Source: Candidatus Aminicenantota bacterium (GTDB taxonomy: Bacteria; Acidobacteriota; Aminicenantia; S016-38). Taken from it: a stretch of 11,411 nt of DNA. The notes beneath the pieces are model-generated. The model did no database searches. It worked only from the letters and a program-made list of their open reading frames with translations, and was not told where the DNA came from. The DNA is taken from contig JAGHBF010000113.1 of NCBI GenBank assembly GCA_021161165.1, positions 1 to 11,411 on the forward strand, read 5' to 3'. The position numbers and the translations under genes are program-made. Shown piece after piece: positions 7,491 through 11,411 of the stretch; positions within the stretch are counted from its first letter, which is position 1, and the number at the start of each line of letters is the position of its first letter.

Positions 7491-8699
7491 ATGCCGGAGA
7501 AAATAAGAGTAGAAAACGGGAAAATTATTGTTCCTGACGAGCCAATCATACCTTACATAGAGGGTGATGGCATAGGTCCTGATATTATGAACGCTTCAAT
7601 GATAGTCTGGAACGCTGCTGTGGATTTTGCATATAGTGGAAAAAGAAAAGTCTATTGGAAAGAAATTTACGCAGGAGATAAAGCCTACAAGCTTACAGGT
7701 AAACATCTTCCTCAGGAAACTATAGATGCCATAAAGGAGCACATAATTGCAATTAAGGGTCCTCTTACAACCCCGGTAGGTGGGGGTTTTCGCAGTCTTA
7801 ACGTTACACTCAGACAGGTGCTTGATCTTTATGCATGTGTAAGGCCTGTTCGCTGGATTAAAGGAGTTCCATCTCCCATGAAAAGGCCGGACCTTCTTGA
7901 TGTGGTTATTTTCAGGGAGAATACCGAGGATGTTTATGCAGGAATTGAGTGGCCTATGAGCACCAAGGAAGCAGGGAAGGTTATAGATTTTCTCGAAAGG
8001 GAGCTTGGTGTGAAGGTTAGAAAAGATTCGGGAATTGGAATAAAACCAATTTCAGAATTTGCAACCAAGAGACTTGTAAGAAAGGCGATAAATTACGCTC
8101 TGGAAAACGGGAGAAAAAGTGTAACCCTTGTTCACAAGGGCAACATAATGAAATACACGGAAGGTGCGTTTAAGGACTGGGGCTATGAAGTTGCCTCAGA
8201 GGAATTCAAGGATAAAACCATCCCTGAGTCAGAGGTAGATGGTGATGTTCTTGAAGGGAAAATAGTTATAAAGGACAGAATAGCTGACAACATGTTCCAG
8301 CAACTTCTTACCCGTCCTGCAGAATACGATGTTATTGCTACTCCCAACCTGAATGGAGATTATCTTTCCGATGCAGCTGCCGCCCAGGTAGGAGGGCTTG
8401 GTATGGCTCCAGGAGCAAATATAGGGGATTATGTGGCGCTTTTCGAAGCAACCCATGGGACAGCTCCAAAATATGCCGGAATGGATAAGGTAAACCCGGG
8501 CTCTCTTTTACTTTCAGGAGCCATGATGTTTAGATATATGGGCTGGGAGGAAGTTGCAAACCTTATTGAGAGAGGAATGGAAGCCGCCATTATGGACAAG
8601 AGAGTTACTTATGACCTTGCAAGACAGATGGATGGTGTAGAGCCTATAAAAACTTCAGAATTTGCCCGGGAAATAGTGAAAAGAATGGAAAATTTATAG
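7491..8699 (+). CDS. icd: Isocitrate dehydrogenase, NADP-dependent
   Basis: Oxidatively decarboxylates isocitrate to 2-oxoglutarate. The frame could begin at GTG 7485, but that codon overlaps the GGAGG ribosome site at 7481-7485; ATG 7491, with 5-base spacing, is better and gives 402 residues. Isocitrate-binding residues match E. coli Icd: Ser102, Asn104 and Arg108 in RSLNVTLRQ, Arg118, Arg142, Tyr149 and Lys216. Metal ligands are Asp290 and Asp294. Lys327-Tyr328 (APKYAG) and Tyr374/Arg378 (TYDLAR) are the residues that select NADP over NAD. Ser102 corresponds to the serine phosphorylated by AceK in E. coli; whether that kinase exists here is unknown. It completes the citrate to 2-oxoglutarate branch. 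Confidence 0.95.
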   Translation: MPEKIRVENGKIIVPDEPIIPYIEGDGIGPDIMNASMIVWNAAVDFAYSGKRKVYWKEIYAGDKAYKLTGKHLPQETIDAIKEHIIAIKGPLTTPVGGGFRSLNVTLRQVLDLYACVRPVRWIKGVPSPMKRPDLLDVVIFRENTEDVYAGIEWPMSTKEAGKVIDFLERELGVKVRKDSGIGIKPISEFATKRLVRKAINYALENGRKSVTLVHKGNIMKYTEGAFKDWGYEVASEEFKDKTIPESEVDGDVLEGKIVIKDRIADNMFQQLLTRPAEYDVIATPNLNGDYLSDAAAAQVGGLGMAPGANIGDYVALFEATHGTAPKYAGMDKVNPGSLLLSGAMMFRYMGWEEVANLIERGMEAAIMDKRVTYDLARQMDGVEPIKTSEFAREIVKRMENL

Positions 8700-8708
8700 G
8701 AGGCAAAT

Positions 8709-9443
8709 ATGAAATGCCCGAATTGTGGAAAGGAAGTAAAGGAAGAATTTAGATTTTGTCCTAACTGCGGATACCCCTTGAAAGAAGAGGAAGCAGAATA
8801 TTTTATAAGGATTTCAAGGGAACTTAAGGCAAAGGGGAAACTGAAAGATTCAGTAGTTTACTGTGAAAAAGCTCTTAAATTGAGAGAGAGCGAGTTCATC
8901 CACAGAAGTCTTGGAGAAAGTTATTACCTCATGGGCTCGCTTCAAAAGTCCATTTATCATCTTAAAAAGGCGATTGAAATAAGGCCAGATTTTACAGATG
9001 CCCATTATGCTCTTGGAATAGCCTATTATAGAGCGGGTCTTATAGAGGAAGCTATAAAACAGCTGGAGAAGACCTTGGAATTGAACGATGAATTCATAAT
9101 GGCCTATTACTGGCTCGGAATAGCCTATTACCATATAGGCGAGCTAAGAAAATCCGTTAACTATTTCAAAACCCTGCTTGAAAAGAATCCTGAATCAGCT
9201 ATTGCTAATTATCAGATAGGAATTTCACTTTCTGCTCTTGGAGAGTATGAAGAAGCAATAAAGTATTTTGAAAAAATGGCAAGAATAGAGCCAAATCACG
9301 CGAGTCTTTTCTATCATCTTGGTAATGCCTATTATCAAACCCATCAGATACAGAAGGCAAAACAGGCACTAAAGAAAGCCATTGACCTTAATCCTGAGGA
9401 TAGAAGGGCAAAAAACCTTTATTCCATGCTTATTGAGGAATAG
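8709..9443 (+). CDS. Zinc-ribbon and TPR-repeat protein, function unknown
   Basis: A 244-residue soluble protein. The N-terminus is a short zinc ribbon, CPNC at 3-6 and CPNC at 17-20. It is followed by about six tetratricopeptide repeats in exact 34-residue register (roughly 28-61, 62-95, 96-129, 130-163, 164-197, 198-231); repeats 2-6 show the Tyr/Leu-Gly-x-Ala/Ser-Tyr and Ala-Ile core pattern and 3-6 often end in Asn-Pro or similar. No signal peptide or membrane segment is visible, so it should be cytosolic and act as a protein-binding scaffold. It sits 9 bases after icd and 12 before the acyl-CoA ligase with a good AGGAGG site, so it is co-transcribed with them. I cannot name a specific function. 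Confidence 0.88.
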   Translation: MKCPNCGKEVKEEFRFCPNCGYPLKEEEAEYFIRISRELKAKGKLKDSVVYCEKALKLRESEFIHRSLGESYYLMGSLQKSIYHLKKAIEIRPDFTDAHYALGIAYYRAGLIEEAIKQLEKTLELNDEFIMAYYWLGIAYYHIGELRKSVNYFKTLLEKNPESAIANYQIGISLSALGEYEEAIKYFEKMARIEPNHASLFYHLGNAYYQTHQIQKAKQALKKAIDLNPEDRRAKNLYSMLIEE

Positions 9444-9455
9444 CAGGAGGTATAA

Positions 9456-10943
9456 ATGAATCTCGCAGAAATTATTTATGCCTCTCCCGCAAAAGACGAT
9501 GAGATAGCCATATTCTCCAATAGCGATAGAATTACTTACGGAGAACTCAGAGAAAAAACTGCCAGAATTGCAGGAAGCTTGAGGAACTCTGGGCTAAAAA
9601 AGGGGGACCATGTATCCCTTGTTTTCCCCAATTTTCCTGATTTCATTTACTCTTATTTTGCTGTAATAAGTTTAGGTGGAGTAGTTGTTCCTGTAAATCC
9701 CATATTTAAACCTTATGAGATGAATTACATATTTTCCCACAGCGATGCAAAAGTTATTATTTACTCCAAATTATTCGAGGCTACTGTTAAAGAAGCGGCT
9801 CCCGATAATGCTCTTATTGTAGATGACCTTATCCTCACCCAGTGGGCAGAAAACGGTGAAAAAATTTCACCAGTTTCTGTAAAGAAGGACACTCTTGCGG
9901 TTATAATGTACACCTCAGGTACAACAGGGAAACCCAAAGGAGCTATGCTTTCCCATGGAAATCTTATGGCAAACTCTGAATCGGTAATAGAGGGTCTTCA
10001 TCTTACAAAAGAAGATGTCATGCTTACCGTGCTTCCTCTCTTTCATTCTTTTGGGGCCATGGTGGGTATGATATCTCCGCTTCGCGCCGGTGGAAAGGTG
10101 GTGCTTTTACCAAGATTCATGCCTGATGCTGTCATAAAGGCAATTAGAGACTTTGGAGTTACAATTTTTCCTGCTGTCCCATCAATGTTTGCTGTTTTGA
10201 ACAGGGTAAAAGACGTGAGCCGTCAAGACCTTCCATCTTTAAAATATTGTATTTCAGGTGGTGCACCAATGCCTCTTGAGGTTATGGAAGAATTCGAAAG
10301 AAAATTTGGGGTTCCCATATACGAGGGAGATGGACCCACAGAGTGCAGTCCTGTGACGGCCGTTAATCCTATTGGTGGAAAGAGAAAGCCTGCATCCATT
10401 GGGCTCCCGGTAAAATTTGTGGAAATGGAAATTGCCGATGAAAATGGTAAATTTCTCCCTCCTGAGGATATAGGCGAAATAGTTGTTAAGGGACCCAATG
10501 TTTTTCTTGGCTATTATAAGGACCCTGAGGCAACAAAGGAAGCCTTTTTCGGAGAATGGTTCAGGACAGGGGATATAGGCAAAAAGGATAAAGATGGTTA
10601 CTTTTACATCCTGGACCGCAAAAAGGATATGATCATAGTGGATGGGATGAATGTTTATCCAAGGGAAATTGAGGAGCTCCTCTACAGGATAGAAGGAGTT
10701 TCTGAAGCCGCTGTTGTGGGGGTAAAAAATAAACTCCATGGTGAGATTCCAGTGGCTTTCATCGCCCTCAAAGAAAGTGCTGAACTTTCCCCTTCGCAGA
10801 TAAGGGAATTTCTTAGGGACAAACTTGCCGCATATAAGATTCCCAGGAAGTACGTTTTCCTGCCCACACTTCCCAAGACACCCACAGGGAAAATTTCCAA
10901 GATGGAATTAAGGGAAAAAGCAAAGGAGTTGATTGCTTCATGA
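9456..10943 (+). CDS. Acyl-CoA synthetase, AMP-forming (fatty-acid-CoA ligase type)
   Basis: A 495-residue ANL-superfamily enzyme that activates a carboxylate with ATP to an acyl-adenylate and then a CoA thioester. Motifs in order: P-loop YTSGTTGKPKG (152-162), LFHSFG (195-200), YEGDGPTECSP (289-299, carrying the Thr-Glu of the usual YGLTE motif), WFRTGDIG (368-375, Asp373), hinge region LDRKKDMIIVDGMNVYP (386-402, Arg388) and catalytic Lys479 in PTGKISK. The overall pattern is closest to medium/long-chain fatty-acid-CoA ligases, but substrate length cannot be read from sequence. It lacks a signal peptide. AGGAGG at 9445-9450 sets the start. It would supply acyl-CoA for beta-oxidation or lipid synthesis. 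Its stop overlaps the following ubiquitin-fold gene (ATGA). Confidence 0.91.
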   Translation: MNLAEIIYASPAKDDEIAIFSNSDRITYGELREKTARIAGSLRNSGLKKGDHVSLVFPNFPDFIYSYFAVISLGGVVVPVNPIFKPYEMNYIFSHSDAKVIIYSKLFEATVKEAAPDNALIVDDLILTQWAENGEKISPVSVKKDTLAVIMYTSGTTGKPKGAMLSHGNLMANSESVIEGLHLTKEDVMLTVLPLFHSFGAMVGMISPLRAGGKVVLLPRFMPDAVIKAIRDFGVTIFPAVPSMFAVLNRVKDVSRQDLPSLKYCISGGAPMPLEVMEEFERKFGVPIYEGDGPTECSPVTAVNPIGGKRKPASIGLPVKFVEMEIADENGKFLPPEDIGEIVVKGPNVFLGYYKDPEATKEAFFGEWFRTGDIGKKDKDGYFYILDRKKDMIIVDGMNVYPREIEELLYRIEGVSEAAVVGVKNKLHGEIPVAFIALKESAELSPSQIREFLRDKLAAYKIPRKYVFLPTLPKTPTGKISKMELREKAKELIAS

Positions 10944-11137
10944 AGCTCATCTTTGATGGACGGGAAATAGAAATTCCCGAGCGCAGAATAAGGGTAAAGG
11001 AACTTTTGAAAAAGCTTAAAGCAGACGAACTTTATTTCCTTGTTATAGATAAAAAAAGGGGAAGACTTCTTACCTCGGATGAAGTCATTAAAGAAGACGA
11101 CCAGGTGGAGATAAAATCCACAATTTCCTCGGGCTGA
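10940..11137 (+). CDS. MoaD/ThiS-like ubiquitin-fold protein with atypical C-terminus
   Basis: A 65-residue protein with the beta-grasp layout of ThiS: an initial strand pair (MKLIFDGREIEIP), RVKELLKKLKADELYFLVIDKKRGRLLTSDE, then VIKEDDQVEIKSTIS. Bacterial sulfur carriers of this family normally end in Gly-Gly, which is adenylated and thiocarboxylated by a ThiF/MoeB-type E1. Here the tail is Ile-Ser-Ser-Gly, with the penultimate Gly replaced by Ser. It is therefore either a carrier with a relaxed tail, a structural relative that is not activated, or part of an unknown partnership. The ATG overlaps the ligase stop (ATGA), and AAAGGAG lies 11 bases upstream. No E1, ThiG or MoaE gene is in the window. 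Confidence 0.78.
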   Translation: MKLIFDGREIEIPERRIRVKELLKKLKADELYFLVIDKKRGRLLTSDEVIKEDDQVEIKSTISSG

Positions 11138-11141
11138 GCCC
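11131..11141. repeat. Perfect 11-base inverted repeat across the last stop codon
   Basis: GGGCTGAGCCC is self-complementary around a central base and spans the TGA of the ubiquitin-fold gene. As RNA it could form a 4-pair GC stem with a 3-base loop. There is no following T tract, so it does not qualify as a normal intrinsic terminator, though it closes the operon just before the octamer array. Confidence 0.4.
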
Positions 11142-11142
11142 T

Positions 11143-11276
11143 GCGTCGTGCGTTTATGCGTCAGCGCGTTAGTGCGTAAATGCGAGAACGCGAAAACGCG
11201 AGAACGCAAAACCGCGACACCGCGATAACGCGAAAACGCGAACCGCGAAAACGCGCTTACGCAATAACGCATCAAC
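11143..11276. repeat. Octamer tandem repeat array, GCG every 8 bases (17 units)
   Basis: Seventeen consecutive units begin with GCG (three with GCA) at 11143, 11150, 11158, 11166, 11174, 11182 and so on to 11269. Fifteen are 8 bases long and two (11143-11149 and 11238-11244) are 7. The first five units have the form GCGTNNNT/C; from 11182 most switch to GCGANAAC, with GCGAAAAC and GCGAGAAC the commonest. On the minus strand the right end reads as GCGTTATT-type units, so both ends point T-rich units inward. The unit length is not a multiple of three, units vary, and no start with a ribosome site opens the + strand, so it is probably not coding. Function is unknown; a mobile or structure-forming intergenic repeat, or an operon-end element, are possibilities. 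Confidence 0.9.
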
Positions 11277-11411
11277 CTGGAGTATTCAGCTGTTGAATCG
11301 CCTTCAGTTACCTGTGCTAAAATTATCGAAGGGAGTTAAACGGAAGTTATAAAGACTATCACAAATTTATGAGCCTCGTGAAAAAGTATGACTTTAAAAT
11401 AGACCTATAGG
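11277..11411 (+). other. Non-coding tail after the repeat array
   Basis: This 135-base stretch holds no open frame that I can support; the longest starts give only about a dozen codons (for example ATG at 11369, 13 residues). It contains a candidate promoter (listed separately) and an AAGGGAG ribosome-site-like stretch at 11329-11335 with no suitable start codon behind it. It is probably the leader of a gene lying past the window edge. The final 8 bases, CCTATAGG, are a palindrome of no clear meaning. Confidence 0.5.
11293..11323 (+). promoter_or_regulatory. Candidate extended -10 promoter for a downstream gene
   Basis: TTGAAT (11293-11298) and TAAAAT (11318-11323) are separated by 19 bases, and TGC directly before the second box makes an extended -10 element. 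The same TTGA / 19 bases / TAAAAT layout occurs at 4500-4530. Direction and position fit a new transcription unit starting after the array, but the gene it would serve is outside the window. Confidence 0.35.

Noticed and set aside
10682..11275. A 197-codon minus-strand open frame running through the octamer array into the ligase gene
   Set aside because: Its N-terminal part is only the translation of the repeat (Arg/Phe/Ala/Ser-rich) and the rest is antisense to the well-supported ligase and ubiquitin-fold genes; it has no family features.
11143..11276. CRISPR array
   Set aside because: Units are 8 bases without spacers of 30-40 bases and without long identical repeats.
11143..11276. HIP1-like octamer (GCGATCGC)
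   Set aside because: Shares only the GCG and the length of 8; no GCGATCGC occurs here and the units are contiguous rather than dispersed.
11369..11410. Short open frame from ATG 11369
   Set aside because: Only 13 codons before TAG and no ribosome site at proper distance.

Overview
The window reads as one continuous, densely packed stretch of a bacterial chromosome. All 13 supported genes are on the + strand. By eye it is moderately AT-rich, most starts after the first operon carry strong AGGAGG-type ribosome binding sites, and the proteins are rich in Lys and Glu. The gene order hprK - rapZ - EIIA(Man) - HPr - EI without permease genes is the arrangement known from Deltaproteobacteria (Geobacter-like lineages), Nitrospirota and related anaerobes. 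An anaerobic, possibly thermophilic member of such a lineage is my inference; the exact phylum cannot be read from this sequence alone.

Region 1 (1-4503) is a phosphotransfer (PTS) operon: HPr kinase/phosphorylase (5' end outside the window), RapZ, a single-domain mannose-family EIIA, HPr, enzyme I, and a small phosphomannose-isomerase-like cupin. Every junction overlaps (4, 1, 4, 4 and 32 bases), so translation is probably coupled throughout. All catalytic residues I can check are present: HprK Walker A and catalytic His, HPr His15 and Ser46, EIIA His9 and EI His188. No EIIB or EIIC is present, so the relay looks regulatory rather than sugar-transporting.

Region 2 (4564-8699) encodes the oxidative branch of the TCA cycle from citrate to 2-oxoglutarate: citrate synthase, a two-subunit LeuC/LeuD-type hydro-lyase that probably acts as aconitase, and NADP-dependent isocitrate dehydrogenase. 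A 60-base gap before it holds a weak promoter candidate. Gaps between genes are 3 to 10 bases.

Region 3 (8709-11137) continues the same run with a zinc-ribbon/TPR protein, a fatty-acid-type acyl-CoA ligase, and a 65-residue MoaD/ThiS-like ubiquitin-fold protein that overlaps the ligase by 4 bases. Its tail ends in Ser-Ser-Gly instead of the usual Gly-Gly. Acyl-CoA activation would feed acetyl-CoA (through beta-oxidation encoded elsewhere) into the citrate synthase encoded upstream; that link is inference.

Region 4 (11138-11411) is non-coding as far as I can see. It contains a striking 17-unit, 8-base-period array of GCG-anchored repeats (11143-11276) with imperfectly inverted ends, followed by a possible extended -10 promoter for a gene beyond the window. 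I found no RNA genes, transposases or CRISPR arrays. The array and the atypical ubiquitin-like tail are the least ordinary parts of the window; I did not find a clear new multi-gene system.
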